Below, piece after piece: positions 1-7,843 of a stretch of DNA of 64,000 nucleotides. The DNA comes from Verrucomicrobiia bacterium (GTDB taxonomy: Bacteria; Verrucomicrobiota; Verrucomicrobiia; JADLBR01; JAIBCM01). The notes beneath the pieces are model-generated. The model saw nothing but the letters and a program-made list of their open reading frames with translations. It made no database searches and was not told where the DNA came from. The stretch spans positions 210,143 through 274,142 of the forward strand of contig JAIBCM010000002.1 in NCBI GenBank assembly GCA_019694135.1. The letters are read 5' to 3'. Made by a program: the position numbers and the translations under genes. Position 1 is the stretch's first letter, and each line of letters starts with the position of its first letter.

Positions 1-134
1 TGCTAAGTTTAAATTCTAAAATACGCAACTTGTGATTATCAAGCAGTTGATCATAACAAATTTATTTTTTGTTTGGGTAAGATGACTCTATTAACATGCC
101 TGGGTCTGCAATCTATAACTAATACAATAACTTT

Positions 135-605
135 TTAAGATGAAGAGGGTGTTAAGTGGATCGACATGACCGTTACTGGATAAGTTTTATAAATTGTTTC
201 TTGGATTGGCTTCCAACCCATGGCTTCGTAAAAAGTTTTTGCTTGATCGGTCCAGAGGTAAAGTTTTTTAAAGGAAAGACGTCGCGCTTCATTGATGGCA
301 GCTTGAACCATTTTTTTCCCAATGCCCTGGCCGCGATAATTTTTGGGAACGTAAACGCACGCTAGCCACGGGGAATCATAGGGATAAACTTCCTCCATAT
401 CATTTTCTAGGATGGCTGCTGTGCCTAGGATTTTATCGTTTTCTATTTCGACGAGATGCAGAGGAATGCGATCACGATAAGTTCCTTGTTCAAGATCGCG
501 AATGGCGTCGGCTTCATCTTGAAAAAGAGCGGGCCACTGTTGATAAAACCAGTTAGCCAGAGTAGGAATAACATGATGAATGTCGGCGAGATAATGTAAG
601 GCCAT
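135..605 (-). CDS. GNAT-family N-acetyltransferase
   Basis: Probable acetyl-CoA-dependent N-acetyltransferase; the substrate cannot be told from sequence. The acetyl-CoA pyrophosphate loop is visible as NYRGQGIGKKMV (Q/RxxGxG/A type), preceded by the WLACVYV strand and followed by a helix and the LYLWTDQAKTFYEAMGW segment typical of the GNAT C-terminal half. An in-frame ATG at 680 would overlap the upstream rsmD by 65 bases and add about 25 residues that do not resemble the family. The internal ATG at 605 gives the usual GNAT opening (LADIHHVIPTLANW) and a 10-base gap after rsmD, so it is preferred. The gene probably shares a transcript with rsmD. No strong ribosome binding site is visible at either start. 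Confidence 0.85.
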   Translation of the reverse strand: MALHYLADIHHVIPTLANWFYQQWPALFQDEADAIRDLEQGTYRDRIPLHLVEIENDKILGTAAILENDMEEVYPYDSPWLACVYVPKNYRGQGIGKKMVQAAINEARRLSFKKLYLWTDQAKTFYEAMGWKPIQETIYKTYPVTVMSIHLTPSSS

Positions 606-615
606 AAGGGGGAAG

Positions 616-1179
616 TTAAATACAAAGCTGTAAAATGAGAAGGCCTGTTTCACCATAATTTTTTTGGCGTAGAATTTCAAAAGGAACCAATTTTTTTGGC
701 GATAAAGCCGTGAAATATTCCAGAATAAACCACCCTTCAGGCGCTAGCCACGGTGCGACGGCGTCGAATAAGTTTTGATGAAATTGTTCGGCTTCATCAG
801 GATTTTTTGTGTCTTTGCGGTAAGGGGGCGTGGCAAAAATAATTGAGTAAGGAGTGGGGGAGCTTTTTAGAAAGGTGAAAACGTCTTGTTGCACGATTTG
901 CGCCTGCTCTTGAAATTTGGTATGTATTAAATTTTGCTTAAGAAAATGGGCAATTTGGCGATCGCGTTCGACAAAGGTGATCGATTTTGCTCCACGACTT
1001 AATGCTTCGATCCCTAGCGAGCCTACACCACTAAAAAGATCGAGAATTTTAATATCAAAAATTTTATCGCCGAGCATGGAAAAGAGCGCGCCTTTCACCT
1101 TATCTTGAATGGGACGCAAAAGAGGCGATTTAGGTGCTTTGAGTTGCAAACCGCCTACTGTTCCAGAAATTACGCGCAT
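616..1179 (-). CDS. rsmD: 16S rRNA (guanine966-N2)-methyltransferase RsmD
   Basis: RsmD methylates G966 of 16S rRNA on the 30S subunit, using S-adenosylmethionine. The 187-residue protein has the family opening MRVISGTVGGLQLKAP, the PIQDKVKGALFSML helix and SAM motif I as LDLFSGVGSLGIEALSRGA. The expected catalytic motif IV, normally [DN]PPY/F, reads ATPPYRK here, with threonine in place of the acidic or amide residue. Length and all other motifs are normal. The gene is divergent from the secreted-protein gene at 1252, and a GNAT gene follows 10 bases downstream. Family assignment is secure. Whether the Asp/Asn-to-Thr change impairs catalysis is unknown. Confidence 0.93.
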   Translation of the reverse strand: MRVISGTVGGLQLKAPKSPLLRPIQDKVKGALFSMLGDKIFDIKILDLFSGVGSLGIEALSRGAKSITFVERDRQIAHFLKQNLIHTKFQEQAQIVQQDVFTFLKSSPTPYSIIFATPPYRKDTKNPDEAEQFHQNLFDAVAPWLAPEGWFILEYFTALSPKKLVPFEILRQKNYGETGLLILQLCI

Positions 1180-1201
1180 AAGTTTTTGAAATAATATAAC
1201 T

Positions 1202-1230
1202 TTGACAAGAAGGAAAGTTTATTCTTCGAT
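1202..1230 (+). promoter_or_regulatory. Possible promoter of DNRLRE gene
   Basis: TTGACA lies at 1202-1207 inside the 12-mer TTTGACAAGAAG, which recurs exactly upstream of the coiled-coil gene at 3457. The hexamer 17 bases downstream (TTCGAT) is a weak -10. A purine-rich AAGGAAAA precedes the ATG at 1252. Confidence 0.3.
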
Positions 1231-1251
1231 GAGGGCTTAAGGAAAATTTTT

Positions 1252-2280
1252 ATGTTAAAACAAATCTTAGTTGCTTGCTTCACTTTTACTTTCATTTCCG
1301 GTTTATTAGCCGATTCGGTGGTTTTAAATCCTAGTAAGGATAATGCGATTTACGAGGAGGGCGATTTGAGCAATGGCGCGGGTGATCATCTTTTTGCCGG
1401 ACAAAATAATTTAGGCAATAATCGACGATCTTTTTTGGCTTTTACTTTAACCAATTCCGTTCCTACCAATGCCATTGTTACGAATGTTGTATTGCAAATG
1501 ACCAATTCGTTCACGAATCCAGGAAGTGGAAGTCGCAACATTGCTTTGCATCGTTTGATGGGTGATTGGGGTGAGGGAACTTCCGACGCCCTGAATGCTG
1601 AAGGACAAGGAGCTACTGCTGCGATGGGTGATGTGACGTGGACTAATGCCTTTTTTGGCGGTGCGCTTTGGACTACACCGGGTGGCGATTTTGTTGTGGC
1701 GCCTAGTGCGGTAGCATTAGTGAATTTGGAAGGCAATTATAGTTGGAGTTCGGTTGGGTTGGTAAATGATGTTAATTTTTGGCTAACTAATGGCAGCGCA
1801 AATTTCGGTTGGATTGTGATCGGTGACGAAAGTGCGACTCAAACTGCAAAACGTTTTGATAGTCGCACCAGTGGAAATTCGCCGGTTTTAATCATTGGAT
1901 TTACGACAAATGCGAATGAAGTGGTGAATCCTATTTTATCGGGTGTCACATTTGAAAAATTGAGACCGAAAACCGGAAAGCGACGTAATTTTGTGGCCTC
2001 GAAAGGCATCAAGGTAAAAGGTCGCGTTATTACGACCAATACAATTACAGTGGGCACCGCATTTTTACAATTTGGCGCAAGTAACCAGACGGCTCCTGTT
2101 GCGTTGACCTTTAAAGATTTAAAGCAAAAAGGTGTTCTTGTTGGTAAGAAATTCAAGGCTAAAGGTGTCGGAGTTGGTGCACCATCGGGTGAGTCTGCAT
2201 ATGATGTGGTGATTACGGTTGGTAACGGATCAGCCAATGCTTCGGTCACTAATGCGATTGGGCTTTCCAAGATCAAATAA
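1252..2280 (+). CDS. Secreted DNRLRE-domain protein, copy 1
   Basis: A 342-residue exported protein of unknown role. Residues 1-20 form a signal peptide (MLKQILVACFTFTFISGLLA, then DSVV). Residues about 21-215 match the DNRLRE beta-sandwich family found in surface and extracellular proteins: a strand with KDNAIYEEGDLSNGAG, then NNRRSFLAFTL, and later the ALHRLMGDWGEG and GWIVIGDE segments. The last 110 residues are a lysine-rich beta region starting FEKLRPKTGKRRNF and ending SKIK, which I do not recognise. The next gene is a full-length paralogue sharing both parts, 45 bases downstream, so the two are probably cotranscribed. Likely substrates or partners are polysaccharide or envelope, by family only. 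Confidence 0.85.
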   Translation: MLKQILVACFTFTFISGLLADSVVLNPSKDNAIYEEGDLSNGAGDHLFAGQNNLGNNRRSFLAFTLTNSVPTNAIVTNVVLQMTNSFTNPGSGSRNIALHRLMGDWGEGTSDALNAEGQGATAAMGDVTWTNAFFGGALWTTPGGDFVVAPSAVALVNLEGNYSWSSVGLVNDVNFWLTNGSANFGWIVIGDESATQTAKRFDSRTSGNSPVLIIGFTTNANEVVNPILSGVTFEKLRPKTGKRRNFVASKGIKVKGRVITTNTITVGTAFLQFGASNQTAPVALTFKDLKQKGVLVGKKFKAKGVGVGAPSGESAYDVVITVGNGSANASVTNAIGLSKIK

Positions 2281-2325
2281 TTTTTTCGTCGACGCGAAAG
2301 AGAATTTCGCTAGAAAAGCAAAGTT

Positions 2326-3327
2326 ATGAAAAGAATTTTGCTAGCAGTTAGCCTATTGATTCCTACTTTATTTTTGCAAGCGGCCACGTTGGATTTGGTT
2401 CCTACAAAAGACACCACGATTTATCAAGATGGTGAATTAAGTAATGGCGGAGGAAGCCGATTAATTATTGGAGCGGATGGCATGCAAAGTCCGAGGCGCT
2501 CTCTGTTACAGTTTGATTTTAGCGCGATCCCAGTTGATGCAGTCATCACGAATGCTGCCTTGAGACTGGATTGTGTGAGTGTGAATATGGTGGGACCGCG
2601 AGTGGCTAATTTGCATCGCTTGACACAGGCTTGGGGCGAAGGCATTGCCGTGGCCGTAGACCCACAGATTAACGGTTCGCCTGCCAACAATGGAGATGCG
2701 ACTTGGACCAATGCTTTTGTTGGGTCGGTGGCTTGGTTGAATCCGGGAGGCGATTTTGTTCAGGCGCCGAGCGCGACGGTGAATGTGGATGATGTGGGCG
2801 CTTATGTTTGGAATTCAGCTCAACTGCTGGCAGATGTGAAAATCTGGGTGACGAATGCGACGGCGAATCAAGGATGGATTTTGATCGGTGACGAAACGGC
2901 TGCCAATACTATTAAAAGTTTTGCCAGTCGTTCTTCGACTAATTCGCCTGTGTTAACAGTTGGTTTTTCTACGAATGTGATTTTGTCAGACGTTGCCTTT
3001 GAAAAATTGCGCCCGAAAACAGGTAAGAAAAAGAATTTTCGATCTTCCCGTGGCATTGTTGCTAAGGGGCGCGTGATTACCACAAATCAGTTGGATGGCG
3101 GTTTTGCGTTTCTGGTGATGGGTTCCAATCAAACCGCGCATGTGCCTTTTTCTAAATTCAAAGATTTGAAGAGGAAAGGCAAAGTGGTGGGCAAAAAAAT
3201 AAAGGCGAAAAAAGTAGGGGCAGGTGCTCCGAAAGGTAAAATCGCTTATCAAGTGGTTTACGTTGTGACCAATAGTATTGGAAGTGCGTCGGTCACTAAT
3301 ACTTTAGCCACTTCTAAGATTAAATAG
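2326..3327 (+). CDS. Secreted DNRLRE-domain protein, copy 2
   Basis: A paralogue of the preceding gene (333 residues) with the same plan: signal peptide (MKRILLAVSLLIPTLFLQAA), DNRLRE-type domain with KDTTIYQDGELSNGGG, SPRRSLLQFDF and GWILIGDE, then the lysine-rich C-terminal domain starting FEKLRPKTGKKKNF and ending SKIK. The C-terminal domain is as well conserved between copies as the DNRLRE part, so it is probably functional, perhaps for surface retention or polymer binding. No sortase, PEP-CTERM or T9SS-type signal is seen. It ends 129 bases before the first coiled-coil gene. Confidence 0.84.
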   Translation: MKRILLAVSLLIPTLFLQAATLDLVPTKDTTIYQDGELSNGGGSRLIIGADGMQSPRRSLLQFDFSAIPVDAVITNAALRLDCVSVNMVGPRVANLHRLTQAWGEGIAVAVDPQINGSPANNGDATWTNAFVGSVAWLNPGGDFVQAPSATVNVDDVGAYVWNSAQLLADVKIWVTNATANQGWILIGDETAANTIKSFASRSSTNSPVLTVGFSTNVILSDVAFEKLRPKTGKKKNFRSSRGIVAKGRVITTNQLDGGFAFLVMGSNQTAHVPFSKFKDLKRKGKVVGKKIKAKKVGAGAPKGKIAYQVVYVVTNSIGSASVTNTLATSKIK

Positions 3328-3399
3328 TTTTTTAGAACCCCAAGCCGGAAATACGTCTGGGCATAAGGTGTAAAAATTAAATTTATTTCTCAACATAAT

Positions 3400-3428
3400 T
3401 TGACAAGAAGCATTTTCTGAATTTAGTA
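3400..3428 (+). promoter_or_regulatory. Possible promoter of coiled-coil gene 1
   Basis: TTGACA at 3400-3405, 17-base spacer, TTTAGT at 3423-3428. The preceding A/T-rich tract and the AATTTGACA context recur before the coiled-coil genes at 7844 and 10308, which supports a shared regulatory element. The -10 is weak. Confidence 0.35.
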
Positions 3429-3456
3429 ACCCAATTATTTATTGTTTTACTGAATT

Positions 3457-4434
3457 ATGGCTTTAGGTGTTGTTCGTAGTGCTTTTCGTCGTGCTAGGCG
3501 TCATTTTTGGGGAGGCTCTCTCTCTGATGCTATAGAAGAATCTATTAAATTGAAAATAAATGGGTTGAGTAAAAAATTTGATGATATAAATCGAAAAATT
3601 GAGGAAAATCTTAAAAAAAATTTAGATGTGCCTCTTTGGGATGATGTAAGCCCTCCTCTTGTCATATTAAGGCCTCATAAAGAGTTTATTAAAGACGTTG
3701 AAGCAATCAAGCTTGCAACGGGACAGCATTTGTTAGAGGTAAAAGAGATAGAAACGTATTTGAAGAGTTTAGAAAAAGAACTGAAAGGATCGGGAAGTGC
3801 TGATGCCAGGGAAGCGAAAAAGCTTTTAGCAAAAGTAGTTGAATTACGTAAACATGCAGAAAGCGCTGATCAATCGGCTAAAAAAGCTTTAGGCATTGCT
3901 AGGGATTATGGCCAACGCTCTCAAGTAGCCAGTATTGTAGCGCTTGGTGAGGCAAAAGATGATATAGCGAAAGCCCAATCTATTATGTCCCAAATTTCAA
4001 AAGATCCTGCTTTGAAAGATGCTATTTTAGCAGGGGCTACTGCAGGTTATAGTCGGGGCACTTTAGAAGTGGTGACGGATGGGGTTTTAGATGCGATTGA
4101 TTATGGTTTGGAAACCGCGGATGCTGTGGAGTGTGTCTCTACATTTGGCGTAAGCTGTGTGGTAGACGCAGGATTGGAGTATGCTTTGGATAAGGCGATT
4201 GAAGTTAGTGCTCCCGTTGTAGAGCCTGTTGTTGGTCAAGTGATAGAGTGGGGAGGTCAGGGTGTGGCAACAGTTGCCGCAGGCGCCGGTGCCGTAGCCG
4301 ATGAAGCAGGTAAACAACTTAACAAAAGAGTCGGAACGAAGTTGGAAGCGGCGTTTCGAGTGCCGGAAAAAGCAACTCAAGAAATTGGTAATCGTGCCAC
4401 AGGAGGAAGTTGGTGGCCAAGCTTTTCGCCTTAG
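3457..4434 (+). CDS. Coiled-coil protein, family A copy 1
   Basis: A 325-residue protein I do not recognise. The first 23 residues are strongly basic and amphipathic with no acidic residue (MALGVVRSAFRRARRHFWGG). Residues about 30-200 are charged helical coiled coil. A more hydrophobic stretch at about 205-270 contains two cysteines (AVECVSTFGVSCVVDAGLEY) and an APVVEPVVGQVI segment. The last 45 residues (TKLEAAFRVPEKATQEIGNR through GGSWWPSFSP) are almost identical to those of the next gene, whereas the coiled-coil parts have diverged. There is no signal peptide. The tail could be a sorting or docking tag and the N-terminus a membrane-binding helix; both are inference. Confidence 0.75.
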   Translation: MALGVVRSAFRRARRHFWGGSLSDAIEESIKLKINGLSKKFDDINRKIEENLKKNLDVPLWDDVSPPLVILRPHKEFIKDVEAIKLATGQHLLEVKEIETYLKSLEKELKGSGSADAREAKKLLAKVVELRKHAESADQSAKKALGIARDYGQRSQVASIVALGEAKDDIAKAQSIMSQISKDPALKDAILAGATAGYSRGTLEVVTDGVLDAIDYGLETADAVECVSTFGVSCVVDAGLEYALDKAIEVSAPVVEPVVGQVIEWGGQGVATVAAGAGAVADEAGKQLNKRVGTKLEAAFRVPEKATQEIGNRATGGSWWPSFSP

Positions 4435-4566
4435 CTGATCAAAAAAATATTCATTCTTATCGATTACTAAATTTTTTTCGCGTTTTGATAGGGTGAAAAC
4501 AAAAAGTTTGTCTGGGCCATGTTTAAATTATTTGATTATATATTATCTTAGATTATATTTTTAAAT

Positions 4567-5526
4567 ATGGCATTTGGTTTGGCTCGTAGAATTTGGCGAC
4601 GTCTTTTTAGGGGGTCTGTAGAGGAGGTTCCACCTCAAGCTTTGCCACCTGTTTCTTCTGCTACGAACTGGATTTCCAAGGCCATGAATTCTTTCCAATC
4701 AAGTATTAGGAAATTTTCAAAGGACTTGCAAAATGTCGAAACCAGACTTGCATTTCTTGCTAAAAATAGTGGACCGGTTGAGTTAGTAGAGTTAGCGGCA
4801 GCGACAGATAATGTTTTAAAAAGAGCTAAGACGATTGAAGAGCGCGCAAAAACATTTTTGAAAGTCAATGAACAAATGGGCACAGAAATGCAGAAGCTTG
4901 AAGCACAAAATTTGATTTTAGAAGCGACTAAATTGCGTCATTATGCCGAAGAAACTCAAAAGGCAGCTCAAAGAGCTATTGATAACCAAGGGTGTAGTAC
5001 GGCAGAAATGACAGCAGCTTATGATTCAGCGCTTACTGATATAAAGCGATATACCAATCTTTCTAAAGAGGCGTCTAAAACTTTTCAACGAGCAACCAAT
5101 CACAGAGTTTGGATGGGAAGTGCTTCTGTGGCATTTACTTATCCAGAAGATAACCGAACCGAAACTACCAAGGCGGTGCAAAATGGCCTCTTAACTGCTT
5201 TAGATTATAATTTAAAAGCCGGTGAGGCGGTTGAGTGTGCGGTTACGGTTGGGTTAATGTGTGCGGTAGATGCTGGTTTAGGCTATGCTTTTAATAAAGC
5301 AGTAGATGTGAGTGCCCCGGTGGTTGAGAAAGCTATAGATTTAGCCACGCCGGTAGTTCAAACAGCAGGTTCAACGGTAAATACCGTGGCTGATGAAGCA
5401 GGTAAACAATTTAACGAAAAGGTGGGAACGAAATTGGAAGCGGCGTTTCGGGTGCCGGAAAAAGCAACTCAAGAAATTGGTAATCGTGCCACAGGAGGAA
5501 GTTGGTGGCCAAGTTTTTCGCCTTAA
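4567..5526 (+). CDS. Coiled-coil protein, family A copy 2
   Basis: A 319-residue paralogue of the gene at 3457. It has the same architecture: basic acid-free N-terminus (MAFGLARRIWRRLFRGSV), helical charged middle, hydrophobic two-cysteine segment (AVECAVTVGLMCAVDAGLGY), an APVVEKAIDLATPVV stretch and the conserved tail ending GGSWWPSFSP. The two genes match almost base for base over the last 130 bases while the 5' halves differ widely, which suggests gene conversion or strong selection on the tail. Function is unknown. The 132-base gap before it is A/T-rich, without a clear promoter. Confidence 0.75.
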   Translation: MAFGLARRIWRRLFRGSVEEVPPQALPPVSSATNWISKAMNSFQSSIRKFSKDLQNVETRLAFLAKNSGPVELVELAAATDNVLKRAKTIEERAKTFLKVNEQMGTEMQKLEAQNLILEATKLRHYAEETQKAAQRAIDNQGCSTAEMTAAYDSALTDIKRYTNLSKEASKTFQRATNHRVWMGSASVAFTYPEDNRTETTKAVQNGLLTALDYNLKAGEAVECAVTVGLMCAVDAGLGYAFNKAVDVSAPVVEKAIDLATPVVQTAGSTVNTVADEAGKQFNEKVGTKLEAAFRVPEKATQEIGNRATGGSWWPSFSP

Positions 5527-5613
5527 CGGTAAGAGGATGATAATTGAGTGTAATCTGCACAACACTTTCCAAGCTTGCCAAATTGCTTTGTGATGCGCTT
5601 TGATAGCGTTGTT

Positions 5614-6690
5614 ATGCGCGAAGCTTCTTTAAATTTTCTTCAGACTTTATTGGAAACTCCGTCGCCTTCAGGTTTTGAAACAAAAGGGCAACGGGTTTGG
5701 TTGGATTATGTTTCGAAATTTGCTGATGAGGTGGAAACCGATAGTTATGGGAATTGTTATGCAATTTTGAATCCAAAAGGAACGCCCAAAGTTTTGTTAG
5801 GCGGCCATAGCGATGAGTTAGGGTTTATGGTTAATTATATTTCGGATGCGGGCTTTATTTATTTTAAAGGAATTGGCGGGGTCGATAATACGCTCATTCG
5901 TGGCCAACGAGTCACGGTGCATGGTCGTAAAGGTTCTGTGGCGGGTGTGACGGGTTTATTGGCGATTCATTTGCAGGAATCGGATGATCGCAAGAAAGTG
6001 CCGGGGATTCATGAGATGTATATTGATGTGGGAGCGGGTTCAAAGAAAGAGGCAGAAGAATGGGTGCAAATTGGGGACGCGATTACTTATAGCGTGGGGT
6101 TTCAATTTTTAGGAGAAGGGAAAAAACGCATTGCGGCTCGCGGTTGCGATAATCGAATTGGCACATTTGCCGCAGCGGAAGGGGTGCGCCTGGCATCAGA
6201 AAATCGCAAACAATTAAAAGCGTGCGTGGTGGCCGCTTCCACCATTCAGGAAGAAAATGGTCTTTATGGTGCGAGCATGGCGGGCTATCGGGTGAAACCG
6301 GATGTGGCATTGGTGGTGGATGTGACGCATGCTACGGATATTCCTTCCTGTTCCAAAGAAAAATTTGGCGATGTAAAATTAGGCAAGGGACCGGTGATTA
6401 GTTTTGGAAGCGCGAATCATCCAATGGTGAACGAGCGTTTGGAAAAAGTTGCGTCAAAAAATAAGATGGCATTGCAACGAGAAATTAATCCCCGATGCAC
6501 GGGCACGGATGCCGATGCGATCTTTATTCAACATGGTGGGATTCCTACAGCTAGCATTGGGTTGCCAAATCGTTATATGCATTCTCCTGTGGAAGTGATT
6601 GAGCTTTCGGACTTGGAAGCGATTGGTGATTTGTTGGGGAGTTTTGCTTTGGACTTGAAATCGGACGAAATGTTCCAAGTTAGAATATAA
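5614..6690 (+). CDS. M42-family metallopeptidase
   Basis: A predicted cytosolic aminopeptidase of the M42 (glutamyl aminopeptidase / endoglucanase CelM-like) family, which builds large tetrahedral complexes with two metal ions per subunit. Numbered from the ATG at 5614 (358 residues), visible ligands are H65 and D67 in GGHSDELG, the bridging Asp in RGCDNRIG (D179), catalytic Glu in IQEENGLYGA, the Asp in VVDVTHATD, and H323 near the C-terminus in YMHSPVE. Earlier in-frame starts exist (TTG 5575, ATG 5593). The 5614 ATG gives the usual family opening (LNFLQTLLETPSPSGFE). The VOC gene follows after 9 bases, so the two are probably cotranscribed. Confidence 0.88.
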   Translation: MREASLNFLQTLLETPSPSGFETKGQRVWLDYVSKFADEVETDSYGNCYAILNPKGTPKVLLGGHSDELGFMVNYISDAGFIYFKGIGGVDNTLIRGQRVTVHGRKGSVAGVTGLLAIHLQESDDRKKVPGIHEMYIDVGAGSKKEAEEWVQIGDAITYSVGFQFLGEGKKRIAARGCDNRIGTFAAAEGVRLASENRKQLKACVVAASTIQEENGLYGASMAGYRVKPDVALVVDVTHATDIPSCSKEKFGDVKLGKGPVISFGSANHPMVNERLEKVASKNKMALQREINPRCTGTDADAIFIQHGGIPTASIGLPNRYMHSPVEVIELSDLEAIGDLLGSFALDLKSDEMFQVRI

Positions 6691-6699
6691 AAGGAAATA

Positions 6700-7080
6700 A
6701 TGATTACAAAATTTTTGCACACACGCTATCGAGTGAATGATTTGGAAAAAACGGTAAATTTTTATCGTGATGTTTTAGGTTTGAAAGAAGTGTCTCGTCA
6801 CGAATCACCCCGCGGTTCGAAATTAATTTTTTTTGCCGTACCGAATAGCGAGGAGCAAATTGAAATTTCTTATTATCCGCCGAGCGGTCCGGTGCAGGTG
6901 CAAGCGGATTTAACGCATCTGGCTTTTGAGGTGGAGGATTTAAATGCTTTTTCCAAAGTGCTAGAGAAAAAAGGTTATCCTTTAAGCGACGGGCCTACGG
7001 AAACTTCATCGGGTAATCTCATTGCTTTTGTTGATGCGCCGGAAGGTTATGAAATTGAATTGATTCAACGAAAAAAATGA
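6700..7080 (+). CDS. gloA: Glyoxalase I-like VOC-family protein
   Basis: A 126-residue protein with two beta-alpha-beta-beta-beta modules of the vicinal oxygen chelate superfamily, most like lactoylglutathione lyase, which isomerises the hemithioacetal of methylglyoxal. The four expected metal ligands are visible: His in FLHTRYRV, Glu in QIEISYY, His in LTHLAFEV and Glu in GYEIELIQ. The opening RVNDLEKTVNFYRDVLGLKE is typical. An AAAGGAAATA ribosome site precedes the ATG. It sits 9 bases after the M42 peptidase and 13 bases before rpe. Other VOC functions cannot be excluded from sequence. Confidence 0.82.
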   Translation: MITKFLHTRYRVNDLEKTVNFYRDVLGLKEVSRHESPRGSKLIFFAVPNSEEQIEISYYPPSGPVQVQADLTHLAFEVEDLNAFSKVLEKKGYPLSDGPTETSSGNLIAFVDAPEGYEIELIQRKK

Positions 7081-7093
7081 TATCTTAAAGATC

Positions 7094-7753
7094 ATGGATC
7101 GACCCATTCTTATTGCTCCTTCGATTTTAGCAGGGAATATGGCGCATTTAGGTGCGGAGGCCAAACGTGCCGAATTGGCGGGCGCGAATTGGTTGCACGT
7201 GGATATTATGGATGGTTTTTTTGTGCCAAATTTGACGTTTGGCCCAGCCACGGTGGCTGCATTGAAACGAGAGACGCAGTTGCCTTTGGATGTTCATTTG
7301 ATGCTAATGCGGCCTGATCTGTATGCGGCAGCTTTTTTAAAAGCCGGCGCGAATATTTTAACGGTGCATGTGGAGGCGGAGCACGAGATTGAAAGAACAT
7401 TGTCTTTTATTCGTGAAAGAGGAGCGCGTTGTGGGCTAGCTTTGAACCCGGGCACTTCTTTGGATGAAGTGAAACCTTATCTACAACAGATTGATTTATT
7501 ATTATGCATGACAGTCAATCCAGGGTTTGGTGGCCAAAGTTTAATTACAGAAGTTTTTCAGAAAACAAAACAGGCCCAACAATGGCGTGATGATATGGGA
7601 TTAGATTTTGAAATTGAAGTGGATGGCGGTGTGAATTTAGAAAATGCTAAAGAGTGCGTAGAAAATGGAGCCAATGTCCTGGTAGCGGGCACTTCGCTTT
7701 ATGGGGCAGAAGATATGGCCGAAACCATTGCAAGAATGGCTAAATGTAGTTAG
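7094..7753 (+). CDS. rpe: Ribulose-phosphate 3-epimerase
   Basis: Interconverts D-ribulose 5-phosphate and D-xylulose 5-phosphate in the pentose phosphate pathway (cytosol). The 219-residue TIM barrel shows the full motif set: APSILAGNMAHLG, HVDIMDGFFVPNLTFGP with the metal/catalytic Asp, LDVHLMLMRP, MTVNPGFGGQ, the EVDGGVN catalytic Asp strand, and the phosphate-binding NVLVAGTSLYG. Length is normal. It lies 13 bases after the VOC gene and probably ends that operon. Confidence 0.95.
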   Translation: MDRPILIAPSILAGNMAHLGAEAKRAELAGANWLHVDIMDGFFVPNLTFGPATVAALKRETQLPLDVHLMLMRPDLYAAAFLKAGANILTVHVEAEHEIERTLSFIRERGARCGLALNPGTSLDEVKPYLQQIDLLLCMTVNPGFGGQSLITEVFQKTKQAQQWRDDMGLDFEIEVDGGVNLENAKECVENGANVLVAGTSLYGAEDMAETIARMAKCS

Positions 7754-7777
7754 GTGGGACGATTTTTTACTTAAAAT

Positions 7778-7806
7778 TTGACCATTATTTTTTGTGGAAT
7801 TTATTG
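7778..7806 (+). promoter_or_regulatory. Possible promoter of coiled-coil gene 3
   Basis: TTGACC at 7778-7783, 17-base spacer, TTATTG at 7801-7806. The same pair (TTGACA, 17 bases, TTATTG) occurs before the paralogue at 10308. Both are preceded by AAAATTTGAC, so the element is conserved between paralogues. The -10 is a poor match to the standard sigma-70 consensus. Confidence 0.35.
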
Positions 7807-7843
7807 TTGGGAGTAATATTTTTATCTAAAGGAATAGACAATA

